Source of the DNA: Muscardinus avellanarius
Lineage: Eukaryota > Chordata > Mammalia > Rodentia > Gliridae
Direction: 5' to 3'
NCBI GenBank assembly: GCA_963383645.1
Contig: OY726574.1
Span: forward strand, 55,479,477 to 55,543,476
Length of the DNA stretch: 64,000 nucleotides
Shown: piece by piece, positions 22,309 to 33,339 of the stretch
Position numbering within the stretch: the stretch's first letter is position 1
Layout of the letters: every line of letters starts with the position of its first letter
The notes under the pieces: generated by a model
The model's database searches: none
Seen by the model: the letters and a program-made list of their open reading frames with translations, nothing else
What the model was told of the DNA's origin: nothing
Translations under genes and position numbers: made by a program

Positions 22309-23276
22309 TTAGTTCCACTTTTAAAGTTTGGTATCATGAGTGCAGAGCCTTCTCTTTAGTTTTCCTACCTGTTGCTTACATGCTATTGGTGACTAGAAAT
22401 CTTATTTTAGCTTACTTTCTTATTACATCCTTAATATTTTGTTGTCCAAAATGAACTCATAGGTGATGCTTCAACATGACTTTCACTCTCATTTTAATAT
22501 TATAATTTTATTAGTGCAAATTAAGGCTGCATTCACTCATTGTTTCCCAGATGTACCTCCTTCGTGACTCAGTATATATTTTTTTTACATAGACCATCAT
22601 TTCCCTTATGTGCACAGCTATAAGTTTTGATGACATTCTTGCTACAGTGCCCTTTTCCAGATTATGCTAATAGATCATATTATCTCTAATGTAACTCTGA
22701 AACATGGAGGCATATAATGGGTTTTACATTTTTCCCTATGGAATGACATCTTCATTGAATATGGTTGAATATAAACCTGAGCATCTGATTGTAGAAATGA
22801 ACTAAAAAACTGTGAAGATAAAGGATGGGGATGACATTGCTTAACAGCAATACACGAGAAATGACATATAAAGACATTCACAGGTTTCTTAAGAGAAAGT
22901 AAATCAAATGTTTGTTCCAAATTATGTCATCTCAGGATATATTAGATCCACCACAGTGATGGCAGTCTCCTCATTAGTGCAGCTGTGATTGGGTGGTACT
23001 GCTGACCTTGAAAATTGTATTGAGATACTTTGGAGTTGATTTCCATTTCAGTGCTAGAAGTAATGAATGGTATCTGTTGTGGTATGTAAGAGATGAGTGT
23101 TGGTATGAAAAGAAATTCTAGATAAATGTTACAGAGAAAATGTAACAGCATGAATAATAGTGGGATGCTGGTGGAAGGAAGGAAGGAAGGAAGGACGGAC
23201 ACTTTATACTGGATGGTCCACACAAGCTTTTATGAGTAGCATTTAAAATGACAAATTATTAGAAATAGAAAAGCAT
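22309..23276. other. Unique AT-rich sequence with short (GGAA)n
   Basis: A six-unit GGAA run lies near 23174-23196. ORFs here lack recognisable domains. Confidence 0.45.
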
Positions 23277-23525
23277 GGCCTGGCACGCTCATGCATACAT
23301 GCACACCTGTAGTCCCAGTACTTGGGAGACTGAGATAGGATGATTGCTGGTTCAAAGCCAGACTCAGCAACTTAGTAAGGCCCTCAGCAACTTAGACTCT
23401 GTTTAAAAAAAAACAAAAAAACAAAACAACAACAACAGGAAAAAAAAAACCAGTGGGCTTGGGGTATCTCAGAGGTAGAATGCCCCTGAGTTCAATTTCT
23501 AGCACCAAAATAAGTAAATAAATAT
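23277..23525 (+). mobile_element. B1-dID SINE
   Basis: TACTTGGGAGACTGAGATAG, GCCAGACTCAGCAACTTAGT and AGAGGTAGAATGCCCCTGAG. The middle A-rich linker is expanded (AAACAAAAAAACAAAACAAC). Confidence 0.88.
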
Positions 23526-24249
23526 GCATTTATGCAAAATTCTGAAGGAAGCCTTTATTATCTTTGTACAAACTAATGAAATAATGAAATTGCCTTTTTG
23601 TTTTTTGTGTTTTTCTCTTGAGTAAACTCTTGCTGGCTCTTTTTGGCCAAAACTTTTATTTTAAGATATATGTATGTATGTATCTAGCTTGATAAATAAT
23701 TTTAGAATTTTCTTGGAAAGTAATTGTTAACACATGGTATCCACAATTTATTTTTTTACCTCATTTTGAAAATGGCAGCCATATTTACATTCTCCCTCCT
23801 CTCGTTTTCTATGATGTGCAGTCAAATCTGCATATTCTTTAGTGTGTTGGAATATATTTCACTAGAGCTAGAGGCAGGAGATCATTTAAAGCAGATGGAT
23901 TTTCTTAGTTCCTTGACTACTTTGGCTTCATTTCTCTCAGATTTTCTCAATGTTTCTCAATTTAAATAAGAGAAATAGAGCTTAAGAATTTTAGAAAAGA
24001 GAAAAAGAAAAATAGGGGATTTTGTCTTCTCCTGTATCTGTTAACATTATACCATCTGTTCCAAGTGCTGGTTCAATTCCCACCTTGTACTTCACTTCTC
24101 AGACTCTCCTTCTGAAACTGCATTTCTTCTCCCTGTCTAAGTGTCTGTTTATTCTGAATTTTTTCCTTTTTCACTGTTTTCAAAGATTTTTATTTTTTTC
24201 TATTTTGCTTGGCTATGTGGCCCCTTTCTACTATTTAATTAGAGTTTCC
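23526..24249. other. AT-rich sequence, no feature recognised
   Basis: No repeat boundary visible. Possibly older L1. Confidence 0.35.
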
Positions 24250-26190
24250 TTACAGATAAATTGATTTTATTAGCTATCTTCGTCCTTTTCTTCCTCCTCA
24301 AAATTCTTTCTGATTGTATGTTAGAGGTATGACACATCTCAGTCCATTTACATCTTCTTCCTTGTTGTAATCCCTGCCCATGGGTTCTTGTAATCTTTTC
24401 TGTTTTTGTTGTTGATATCTGCACGGATAAAGCACAGGGGGTCTGTCTAGCCCTACTCAGTACTTCCATGGGTTTCTGAACTTGAAGAGGATATGGTCAC
24501 TTTCCTTAAAATTTTCTGCTGCTTCTGAGGTTAGGGTTAGATAACTGTTCTTTCTTGCTAGTCAAGATTTAATTCTCATCATCTTTGTTCCAACTATGTC
24601 CTCATTTTCTCCCTGTCTTTCTTTATCTTGAATATATGAAGAGTTTTCTTATAGGTAACTTTTTGAGACTATATTAGAACATTAGATATAATAGATAGAA
24701 ATGTCAAATAGTAACACATTTGCATTTTTGGTTGGAAGTTTTTTCTTCCAGGGTCTTGCTCACATCATACCAGTCTCTCCTGGCATTCATGACTTGGGTT
24801 ATATAGTCTGGGGTAATTTTTATTGTTTTTCCCCTAAATGTCACCTGTTCTTTTGTTCTCACTGCTTTTAAGATTCTTTCTTTGACCTCTATGTTGGGCA
24901 TTTTGATTATTACATGGCATGGGGAAGTCCTTCTTTGATCTTGTCTTAATGGTGTTCTGTATGTCTCTTTATCGTGTAAGTCCAAGTCTCTTTCCATGTT
25001 TGGAAAACTCTGAAATTATTTCTCAAAAGAGAAAAAAAGTAAGAAAGAGAAAAAAAAAGGACAAAAATAAAACAAAAAGAACTAGTAAGCCTGCGAGACA
25101 ACAAGTTAAACAGACAACCAAACAAACCAAAAACCCAAATAAAAGGAATCCCCCCAATAAAAAACCAAAAGAAAATAAAACAGTCTTACTAATTTATGAA
25201 TATGGGGCAGGCTTGTATAATATCTGAATGTCTGATTGCTGTGATAACTTCTAGAGTATTTTTCAATGTCTCTTATTTGCTCTGTACCCTATTGTCAACT
25301 TCTGAACCCACTCTCTGAGTGTTTAGGTCCCTCTCTCATCTCTAACAGCTTTGCATTTAGGTGTCAGGCCATCGGGAGTCACTGTTAATGAGTTCTGTCA
25401 AAGTCCTGGGTTCTGTGTATTTACAGCCTGTAGTCCATGCCTCTGCAGTCTCCACTCCAAGCTCAGGCCTGCACTTCCCTACCTGCTTGGGCAGAGAGTG
25501 TCCAATGTAGTCTTGGAGCAACCCCCTGTGGACCTGTGCAGGTATTGTGCCTTGAGCAACTTTCCTGTGTCTCTGCAGATTCTAACTGGAATAGCCCGCC
25601 AGGTTCCAAGGCGTACACTGGGTGGATATGGTTACCGCCATGTCCTGTGGTACACAGTGGGTGCACGCCAGGCCCTGTGGCTCATCTGGGCACATACTGT
25701 TACTTGACTGCCCTGGACTGGGACTCTGAAGAGCTCACTCTGCCACTGGATCCCGTGGCTTCTCTGGGTGCACATGCTTACCTGGTCCCATTCTGGGTCT
25801 CTGGACATCTTGCTGTGTCCCTGCAGGTGCTACCTCTGGTGAGCAAATGGTGCCTCTCAGGTGCTTGGGTATAGCTGGCTGGGGCTCTATGGCTGCTTTC
25901 AAACTCTTGGGTTTTTTTCTGAATTTTGTGAGGCTGCCGTGCCAGGACTCACGGTTTGGGCCTGTGGCCCATGATGGTGTTGGTGGCTGGCAGTGCCTGC
26001 AGCAGGTCTATCATGCACTTGAGCTTTTTTTTGCAGTAGATCTCGAAGTTCAGAGTTACTGGATTTTTTCTGTTGTGAATCCTGGATCTGTTTTGGGTCG
26101 TGAGCTATATTTATTTTGTTTATTAAGACGTTGTCTTCTCAGTAGTTGAACTTCATTTGTTTCCTACTGAGATCTGCTGTGTCCGGCAGT
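24250..26190 (-). mobile_element. Older L1, 5'UTR and ORF1, degraded
   Basis: On the minus strand a GC-rich 5'UTR (about 26190-25210) is followed by an A-rich segment and an ORF1 remnant at 24997-24704. It resembles the ORF1 of the younger elements but has a different 5'UTR, so it belongs to another L1 lineage. The 5'UTR-region ORFs are not genes. The left limit is uncertain. Confidence 0.6.
24704..24997 (-). pseudogene. L1 ORF1 fragment (C-terminal RNA-binding part)
   Basis: The translation has KETYRTPLRQDQRR, HVIIKMPNIEVKERILKAVR and KEQVTFRGKTIKITPDY in the same order as residues 161-215 of the intact ORF1 at 39906. The conserved coiled-coil N-terminus and the PAKLS region are lacking in this frame. 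It is clearly L1 ORF1, dead. Confidence 0.85.
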
Positions 26191-26221
26191 CACTGTTTTT
26201 AATCTCTCCTACACACTTGCA

Positions 26222-26417
26222 TTTTTTTTTTTAAGTGGGACTGGGGTTTCTGGAAGCCTTTCTACCTCCAGGCTACACTCCCAGACCTATTTCATATTTT
26301 TTATTTATTTGGAAACAGGGTCTCTTAAGCCAGCGAGGCTGACTATGAACCTGTGTGATCCTCCTGTCTCCACCTCCTAAGTGCGGAGATTACAAGCATT
26401 CGCCACCATGCCCTGCC
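26222..26417 (-). mobile_element. B1-dID SINE, same variant subfamily as 19931
   Basis: Antisense copy with GTTTCTGGAAGCCTTTCTAC and TCTCTTAAGCCAGCGAGGCT. The flanks ACACTTGCATTTT and ACATTTGCATTTT form a near-perfect target duplication. Confidence 0.92.
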
Positions 26418-26799
26418 ACATTTGCATTTTTAAAGGAAGAATTATGAACAAAATATTTTAACCCACATAAATTAATTCATGGTTGGCAATTTCATAAATC
26501 ATGGTAAGTCAATAGGTCAAGAGGAATTTTAGAGACAGAAAACCTTTTGGTAGCATTTGAAATCACCACCAAAAAATAAAAAATAAAATAAGAAAAAAGA
26601 CAGTAACCATAAGAAAAAAAAAAGAAATCATCCTATAACTTTCTTCATGTTTATGTAAAGGTCCAAAGGAAGCTGTTCCACCAGAAGAGGTGAAATTTGG
26701 CTAATAAATGATTTAACTTAAAATTTCAGTCAAAGTCCTGAGAGAAGTTGATATTATTAAGAGCTAAACATAAGTAAATACTGTAGGCCTGTAGTTTCT
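26418..26799. other. Unique A-rich sequence
   Basis: Nothing recognised apart from short A-rich runs near 26570-26620. Confidence 0.4.
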
Positions 26800-28820
26800 T
26801 TTTTGGTTTTGTCCTTGTCTGATTTGGTGTCAGGGTAATCCTTGCTTGGTTGAATGTGTTTGGATGTGTTCTCTCCCATTCAATACTTTTGGGATAGTTT
26901 ATAAATTGGCACTAATTCTTCTTTACAGTTTTGGTGAGACTCAGCAGGGATGCCACCTGGGCTGGAACTTCTCTTTGATAAGCCTTTTTTTTTTTTTTTT
27001 TCCGAGTCTGGGGATGGGACCGAGTCAGTTTCATTCTTGTTATAATGTTATTCTTGTTAAAGCCTTACTGTCTCTTCATGGGTCAGCTTTGGTGTGTCAC
27101 TGCTCATAATAGTCCCCGAGGATCTTTCTTATTTTTGTGATGTTGGTTGTCATGTCTTTTTTTCATTTCTGATTTTATTTGGGCCTTCGTTTCTTTTTTT
27201 TTTTGGGGGGGGGGGGTTAGTCTAACTAGAGGTTTGCTAATTTTATCTTTGTTTCATTGGTCTTGCATTTTAAGGCAATTTTAATTTATTTCTACTCTGA
27301 TATTTGTTATTTCTTTCTTTCTGATGAATTTGGGTTTGGTTTGTTCTTGTTTTTCTACTTCTTGGAGTTGCACTGTTAGGTTGCTGATCTGAAGTCTCTC
27401 TTTTTTATGTAAGCATTCATTGTTCCAAACTTCCCTCTTGGTACTTCTTTTGATGTAGTCTATCAGTTTGGGTATACTGAGTTTTTAATATTTTAAGAAT
27501 ATAAAGAATAACCCTTTTCATTGTCTTTTTTGTCATTCATGAGAATATTTCTTAAATTTTATGCATGCTTTGTGATTTCTAAAGTTCCTCTTATTCTTTA
27601 TTTCTTATTTATTTTTCCATTGTAGTTAGGGAAGAAAGATTGTATATTTTTTGTTGTGACTTGTTTTATTCTCTAATGTATGGTCTATCCTGGAGAGTTT
27701 CTCATGTGCTGATGAAAGCAATGCATTCTGCAGCTGTTGAATGAAATGATTTGCAAATGTCTGTGAGGTCTATTTGGTCTACAGTAAAATTTAACTCTCA
27801 TGTTTTTTTTGTTAATTGTTTTAAATCTAGATGATGTGTCTATTGATAAAAGTGGGGTGTTGGAATCCTTAACTATTGTTATATCAGAATCTATCTCTGT
27901 TTTTAGGTATAAAATGCTTCTTTTATATAATTTGGTACTTTAGTACTTTATATATATCATATACATGTATATATACATATATATCTACTTAAAATATATA
28001 TTAATTCAACAAGAGGAAATAGCAATTATATATTGAACTGACTATCACTAGTGAGCTTATTTGCTTCTTTCTTACAATTGTTGACTTAAAGTCTATGTTA
28101 TCTGATGTAAACATAACTTTTTCTCAGAATTTTGGTTTCTGTTTGCATGGTGTATCATTTTCCATTACTCATTTCCAGTCTGTGTGCCTTCACTTGGCAA
28201 AGTGAATTTCTTTCAAGTAGCAAGATGGGTCTGGCTTCTTTGTCCATCCAGTCTGTATCTTTTGTGAGACCAAGTCCACTAATATACAATATTATTATTG
28301 AGACATAAAGCATTCTCCTGTAATTTTGTTAATTTCTCCCTACCCCAGCTGTGTTGTATATCCTTTGTTCTTTCTTTTTACCTTTGTGGCTTGGTTCTTT
28401 TCTGTTTAATTCTTATCCTTTAGCTATCTTTTCTGGTAGTGATTTTCATACTTTTACATGTTTTAATTTTGGTAGTTATCTTTTTTCTCTAGTGGGCCAG
28501 ATGGTGTTGCATTACTTGTAGGACCAGAATGATTTTGGTGAATTCTGTCACTTTTGTTTATCCTAAAAAGACTTTATTTCTCCATCACTTCTGAAGGATA
28601 TCTTCACTGGGTATAATGTTCTTGTCGGACAGTTCTCTTCTTTTAAGAATTTGACTATATCATCACACTTGATTTTAAACTAGGAATTTAGGTTAACTAG
28701 ACCAATAGCCATCAAAGCTTTTAGCAAGTAATCGATACTTATTTCCTTACCTGTAATATTTCTGCTGAGAAATCTGTTGTTAATCTAAAGGGGGTTTCTG
28801 TATAAGTGAGTTGATACCTT
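26800..28820 (-). mobile_element. Ancient L1M, antisense; host of the nested insertions
   Basis: The plus strand reads as antisense ancient L1, with phrases such as GATTTGGTGTCAGGGTAATC, AATGTATGGTCTATCCTGGA and TCTGCAGCTGTTGAATGAAA. After 28820 the same kind of sequence resumes in the gaps between the younger insertions: 31626-31672 (TCTCTCTTTGTCTTGTACTT), 38835-39126 (GGGGTCCTTTGAGCC) and 41933-41995. Confidence 0.65.
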
Positions 28821-28831
28821 TTATTTTTTTA
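28821..28831. repeat. Candidate target duplication, left copy (composite L1 copy 2)
   Basis: ttattttttta here and at 31615-31625. The low-complexity sequence makes this less certain than the duplication of the right-hand element. Confidence 0.55.
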
Positions 28832-29044
28832 TTTTTTTATTTATATTTTTTTTAATTGGTGCACTGTATTCATACATCATAGTAGGATACAAACTTTTGT
28901 AGACATACATGTACACATCGCCCAGTCAGCCCCACCCGATCCCCACCCCATTCTCTCCCCATCCCTCCTTCCCATGCTTGGCTTAGTGGTTGACATCTAG
29001 TATTATAGCAATTTATCCAAAATTAAAAATGATAATTTCACATA

Positions 29045-29850
29045 ACAGTTTCATTTGTCTGATACCAAGCTTTTGATGACTTAAAGATAACATTTCAATA
29101 TTTCTTTTTGCTTTCTTTCTTACCAAAGAATATTTTTTTCTATTTTTTAGGTGAAACTATCATATATTTATATATTTATTTTTCAGAAAAAAATCTATCC
29201 TAATATGGAATATGGACTCTAGATACCCACAACGATCTTAAAAAAGAACAAAGCTAGAAGATATATATTTTCTGATTTCAAACCATATAAAGCTACAATA
29301 ATTGAAACAGTGTAGTAGTGTTCTAAAGGCAGATATATAAACCATTGGAGTTAAATAAAAGCCTAGAGCTAAATTCTTCCCTATATTGTCAAGTTATTTT
29401 TGACAAGGTTTCCACAAACATTTGGTGGTGGAAATGATAATCTTTTAACTAAATATTGTTGAAAAATAATACTTACATGGAAAAGAATGAAATTGGACCC
29501 TTACCTAATCCCATATACAAATATTAACTCAAAATAGATAAAAGACCTAAATATAAATCTTAAGACTATAAACTTTTAGAAGAAAATCTGGGTCATAAAA
29601 CCTCACAACATTGAAATTGGCAGTGATTTCTTGGATATGATTTCAATGGCACAGGCAACAGAAGAGTATACAAACTCCCTAAAAAATAAAAAACTATTTT
29701 ATATCCAAAGACAATGTAAACAGAGTTAAAAGTTACTAATAGAATGGGATAAAATACTTCCAAATGCTATATCTGAAGGTATATTAATATTCCAACTAGA
29801 CATCCTAAAAATTAACAACAATAAAGGCAAGCAATACAATTTAGAGATAG
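29045..29850 (+). repeat. Inverted L1 ORF2 3' segment within composite copy 2
   Basis: Plus-strand landmarks of L1 ORF2 C-terminal coding sequence are GAAATTGGACCCTTACCTAA, TTAACTCAAAATAGATAAAA, GATTTCTTGGATATGATTTC and GGCACAGGCAACAGAAGAG. Orientation is opposite to ORF1 of the same element. The counterpart in copy 3 lies at about 40885-41700. Confidence 0.85.
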
Positions 29851-29953
29851 GTAAAAGACTAACATAAATAATGAATCTCCACAGATAACCAATCTTAGTT
29901 GTCTGTTGGATGGAAAATCTTGTTTCTCTGGTTCTGGTGTGTGTTACCTATTT

Positions 29954-30810
29954 CTAATTGTAGTTAATCTCTTTGAGTATTTTCTCCAGCGCTGGTTTTG
30001 AAGACATAAATTCCTTCAGATTCTGTTTGTCATGGAAGCTTCTTATTTTTCCATCTAATTTGATAGAAAGTTTTGCTGGGTAGGAAATTTTTGGCTGGAA
30101 GTTGTTTTCTTTCAGAGTTTGGAATATGTTACTCCAAGCCCTTCTGGCTCTCATGACGTGGTTTGGGAAGTCTGGAGTGATTCTAATTGGTTTGCCTCTG
30201 AATGTCACTTGGCCCTTTGTTTTTGTTGCCTTTAAGATTCTCTGCTTGGCTTCCACAGTCGTCATTTTGACAATTATGTGGTGTGGGGATCCTCTTCTCC
30301 GATCCTGTCTAAAGGGAGTTCTGTAAGTTTCCTGGACCTGTGTATCAACCTCTTGCTCTATGTTTGGAAAATTTTCTGCTATTACTTCCTTGAAGATATT
30401 CTTGATCCCTTTGGTTTCACTTTCTTTTCCCTCCTCTATTCCAATTATTCTTAGGTTAGCTCTCTTAAAATGGGCCCATATTTCTTCAATGTCAGATTCC
30501 TGCTGTAGGATATTTTTTTCTAGATTAGAAACTATGCGTTCATTTTTGAAATGATCATCTTCTAAGAGCGAGATTCTGTTCTCCATGTGGTCTAATCGGT
30601 TGTTCATGCTTTGAATTGAGGCCTTTACTTCATTAATTGCATCCTTTATCTCTCTTTGGCTCTCTCTGAATTCTTTTCGAAGCACCTCTATTATTTCTAC
30701 ATTATTTTCCTGATTTGATCTTCTAGCAATCTCTGATTTTCTGTTTTATCGGGTTCTGATGTTGTGGGGTTGTGGGCATTCATTGCTCCAGTGTTATTCC
30801 TCTTTCCCAT
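29954..30810 (-). pseudogene. L1 ORF1, copy 2, frameshifted
   Basis: An open segment of 243 codons (30685-29954) covers the coiled coil, the RNA-recognition-motif region (EEIWAHFKRANLRIIGIEE) and the C-terminal domain (PKISYPAKLSIKLDG). Upstream, a one-base deletion relative to copy 3 (AATAATG versus AATAAATG, near 30700) puts the N-terminus out of frame. A stop near 29954 also shortens the C-terminus by about ten residues. The protein would normally bind L1 RNA as a trimer. This copy is inactive. Confidence 0.9.
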
Positions 30811-31614
30811 GATTTCAGAAGTTTGTGCCTTCTCTGGGTTCTTCGCTTGAGTCACTATGACTTCGCTTAAGGTGCTCTGGATCTTGAGTCTGTAGTATCT
30901 CTGACCCCACTACTCCTTTACTGAGTTGTATCACAGAGTCTCCGACCCAGGGAGTCGATAGAGGCTGCTTTAAACTATGGGGGGTGCCAGTTTGCACGTT
31001 CTCCTATGGTGTGATATCTCTGCCACTGCCACTCCCCCACTGGGTCAAGTCCCAGGGAGTACAGTACTGGGATTTCTCCTCTGTGGCCTGCAATTTGACT
31101 CACTGTTCTTGAGTACACAGATGTAGCTGTACTGGACTCAGTGAATTCACTGCTGCTGCTGCCGGTGGCAATATGGCGCCGCTGTCACGCCCTCGGCCAT
31201 GAGGCTGGCGTATTTTTTCTTCTCTGCTTTTGAGTTCCACTCTGAGTCCCTGCAGCGTGTGCTGAGTTCAGCCACTGGGAGCTTTAGATGCTCCCTGCGC
31301 TGAAAGATCCTGCCTGGCTGTTCCACAGTGGCTCACCTTGGCTACCGTCTGGTGAATTTGCCGCTGCTGCCGGCAGTATGGCGCTGCTGCCACCGGCAGT
31401 ATGGCTCTGCTGCCGCTTCCTCAGGCGTGAGGCCAGTGTATCTCCTCTGTGGCTCTGAGCTCTGTTCTCAGTCCGCTTTCTCTCTGGAGCCTGGTGATTT
31501 TTTTGTTTCTCTGGTGATGGTGTTTTCTGGCTATGAAAGGCGCTGATTTTGTGGTAATGGAGATTGGTTTTTAGCAGGGCTCTTAAGCCCCGCTTTTCTC
31601 GGTCGCCATCTTCC

Positions 31615-31625
31615 TTATTTTTTTA
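31615..31625. repeat. Candidate target duplication, right copy (composite L1 copy 2)
   Basis: ttattttttta, matching 28821-28831. See the left copy for the caution. Confidence 0.55.
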
Positions 31626-31672
31626 GAATTCTCTCTTTGTCTTGTACTTTTCACAATTTTCAGGTATGATTC

Positions 31673-31678
31673 AGAAAG
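31673..31678. repeat. Proviral 6-bp target-site duplication, left
   Basis: agaaag, identical to 38829-38834. Six bases is the usual duplication length for betaretrovirus/IAP-type integrases. Confidence 0.93.
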
Positions 31679-32105
31679 TATCGTCCCCTAAGGCTCTGAC
31701 CCGCAGGGGCTTAGAGAACGACACAGACACCTCTTCAGATGAAATATGAATTCTTCTTTAATGGATCCTTTTGTCTCTCAATATATCTAATATTATGTCT
31801 GACAATGCATACAACAAGCACAATATATATCAACATCAAAATCCCTCCCTCTATTCCCTACCAACCCCAAGCTTCCCACAGCTAGGGCATGCACATTTCT
31901 GACTCTCTCATAGGCAGGCTGGTGGTAGCACGAGGCTTTGTGTCACTGATCATTCTGCAGGCACGTAGCATGGTACACTGCGCATGCTGAAGGAGACGTC
32001 CATCTTGTGAGTCTCATGACTTGGCTGCAAGCCTAGGCGCCATCTTGAATCCATGCTGGCAACAAGCCTGGGTGCCATCTCGGTCCAGCCGAGTGGGCCC
32101 CGACA
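31679..32105 (-). repeat. 3' LTR of the provirus
   Basis: 427 bp. In sense it begins TGTCGGGGCCC and ends GGGGACGATA, directly against the target duplication. It has the same signals as the 5' LTR, including the ATTAAA poly(A) signal. It has an extra C relative to the 5' LTR (CTTCCCAC versus CTTCCAC on the plus strand). Confidence 0.96.
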
Positions 32106-32132
32106 TCTCCCCCTTTTTGTTTTATTAAAATA
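32106..32132 (-). promoter_or_regulatory. Polypurine tract (plus-strand primer)
   Basis: In sense, AAAAAGGGGGAGA lies immediately before the 3' LTR start TGTCGG, preceded by an A/T-rich block. This is the site where RNase H leaves the primer for plus-strand DNA synthesis. Positions 32108-32132 are identical to 33427-33451 inside pol. Confidence 0.92.
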
Positions 32133-32139
32133 AGGCTCG

Positions 32140-32270
32140 GGATCATGCCTGTCTTAGGTTGCCGACCCTCAAGGACCATTCTTACCGTCATTGGGAGAAC
32201 AATAGCATGATTGTTTCCCTGTCTTAGGTTGATATGGTCCCGGGGACGATCTTACCCGTCACTGACTACC
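32140..32270 (-). ncRNA. Predicted CTE-like RNA export element
   Basis: In sense the order is GACGGGTAAGA (32260-32250), AACCTAAGACAGG (32230-32218), TGACGGTAAGA (32190-32180), AACCTAAGACAGG (32160-32148). These are the repeated internal-loop motifs of the simian type D retrovirus constitutive transport element, which binds the mRNA export receptor NXF1/TAP. The intervening bases can pair: GGACCAT (32240-32234) with ATGGTCC (32179-32173), and an apical stem AACAAT/ATTGTT (32215-32198) extended by GGGA/TCCC. Position between env and the polypurine tract is also as in those viruses. The second loop lacks one G. Family knowledge: CTE-related elements occur in type D retroviruses and some IAPs. 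Function here is inferred. Confidence 0.82.
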
Positions 32271-32364
32271 GATTCAGCATACTGAGCCATACGTGGAGAG
32301 ATGAGCCAGCTTTAAGGGCTGCCATAGCTTGCACCAATATGCGCTGTTGTTGCAGTGTGCGTTG

Positions 32365-32890
32365 TCAAGTTCGCCTGATATATCCAACCAGGAAACAGCA
32401 TGCTACCACCAGCAAGAATGCCCAGAATGCCATGCCACCCCAGTCTTTTAAGAAACCCAATGTTCCATGTATCAAGTCCATCCATTGTTGTACTGTGGCG
32501 ACTTCTACACGGGTAGAATTAATTGCAACGATGGACACTCGAAGCTCAATCATGGTGTGTTCAAATTCACGTCTCCAAGTCCCTAGAAGCATCTTGCTTA
32601 ATTGCCAAGACAAATTACCTGCATAGGAGAAATTCTGATACTGCACATACATTATACATAATCCAGATCATTTATGAATACATGGTACCATGGCCATTTG
32701 CCCTAGAATGTCAACCTGTTCTTGTAATAGGTCTATTCTTTGATTTACCATTAATATGCCAGCTTTAAGTTGTCCATTTATTTGAGCTTGCTGAGCCATG
32801 GCAGTAGCTGCATGTGAGGATAGGGCATTCATAGTGGCTGCAGTATTTATAGACGTTGCCAAAGTGGCAGCAGCTTCAAAATTTTATGAG
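32365..32890 (-). pseudogene. Retroviral env TM-subunit remnant
   Basis: Two segments in one frame (32862-32668 and 32652-32365) are separated by a TGA. The first has an Ala-rich stretch and a heptad-type region (MVNQRIDLLQEQVDILGQ). The stop falls inside a C-X7-C spacing typical of betaretroviral TM. The second has a membrane-proximal Trp-containing ectodomain (QQWMDLIHGTLGFLKDWGG) and a transmembrane segment (AFWAFLLVVACCFLVGYI), then a TGA soon after the membrane. The fusion peptide and everything before it are missing. A membrane-fusion protein cannot be made. Confidence 0.85.
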
Positions 32891-32963
32891 CATAAAAACA
32901 TAAACTGCCACTTAAAATTATATTAAAAAATGCATAAGGCCTAATTTCTTCATCAAAGGGAAT

Positions 32964-33158
32964 CTAGGGCAAATTTAAGGAAGTATTGGTCGTAAAGAAC
33001 CGAGGAAAAATGGTAGCAGTGGTAGATACAGGTAAAGGAAGAGGGAAAGCAGAAATAATTCCCCAAAGATCTTTTTCACCCATTCCAATGTTGAACATTA
33101 CCAACAGAGTTAGCCATATCCATTTGTCGCTTGGCATCTTCCATTGGTTCCTGTACAT
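32964..33158 (-). pseudogene. Retroviral env N-terminus (signal peptide), truncated
   Basis: From the ATG at 33158 the frame overlaps the 3' end of pol in a different frame, as in betaretroviruses. It reads a Lys/Trp-rich start followed by a hydrophobic signal-like segment (WIWLTLLVMFNIGMG). The frame stops after 64 codons at 32964. A normal SU is several hundred residues, and the next env homology is already TM (below 32890), so most of SU is deleted. Env identity is inferred from position plus the signal-like segment. Confidence 0.7.
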
Positions 33159-33339
33159 GGCGCACCAATCTTTCAGGAACCCAAATCGGCAAGTCTTTGT
33201 CCTGTGGGAAAACACACACCGACCCTCGAGCCCATGTTAGCACTGGATCCGGACCATTCCATGCTCCTGTAAGAATATTTTTCCACATTGCTTGCCCTGC
33301 ATAGCGCTCATGAGGCCTGTAATGTCTTTCCGCTGCTGT
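33076..33339 (-). pseudogene. Integrase C-terminal domain, after premature stop
   Basis: Same frame as the upstream RNase H-integrase segment but beyond a TGA at 33340-33342. It contains GPDPVLTWARGSVCVFPQD and PIWVPERLVRHV, the SH3-like DNA-binding domain pattern of betaretroviral integrases. It ends at TGA 33076 and overlaps the env start. Confidence 0.88.

Larger units (their letters stand above)
28832..31614 (-). mobile_element. Composite L1 derivative, copy 2 (ORF1 plus inverted ORF2 piece)
   Basis: In minus-strand order: 5'UTR from 31614 (GGAAGATGGCGACCGAGAAA); ORF1 near 30810-29954; a short linker; then sequence that reads as L1 ORF2 3' region on the PLUS strand (about 29045-29850, i.e. 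inverted relative to ORF1); then only about 140 bp of L1 3'UTR (28996-28855) and the A tail. At 2,783 bp it is almost the same length as the 2,790-bp copy at 39127 and has the same junctions. It lacks RT-coding capacity, so it must have used another L1's enzyme. ORF1-only L1 derivatives are known in mammals as HAL1; the inverted ORF2 segment is the unusual part. Confidence 0.88.

Noticed and set aside
25351..25874. 118- and 145-codon plus-strand ORFs
   Set aside because: They lie antisense in a GC-rich L1 5'UTR where stops are rare.
30102..30554. Plus-strand ORFs within the L1 at 28832-31614
   Set aside because: Antisense shadows of ORF1. The same shadows recur at the left edge and at 40163-40615.
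32234..32768. Plus-strand ORFs of 81-130 codons in the provirus
   Set aside because: Antisense to env TM. No independent support.
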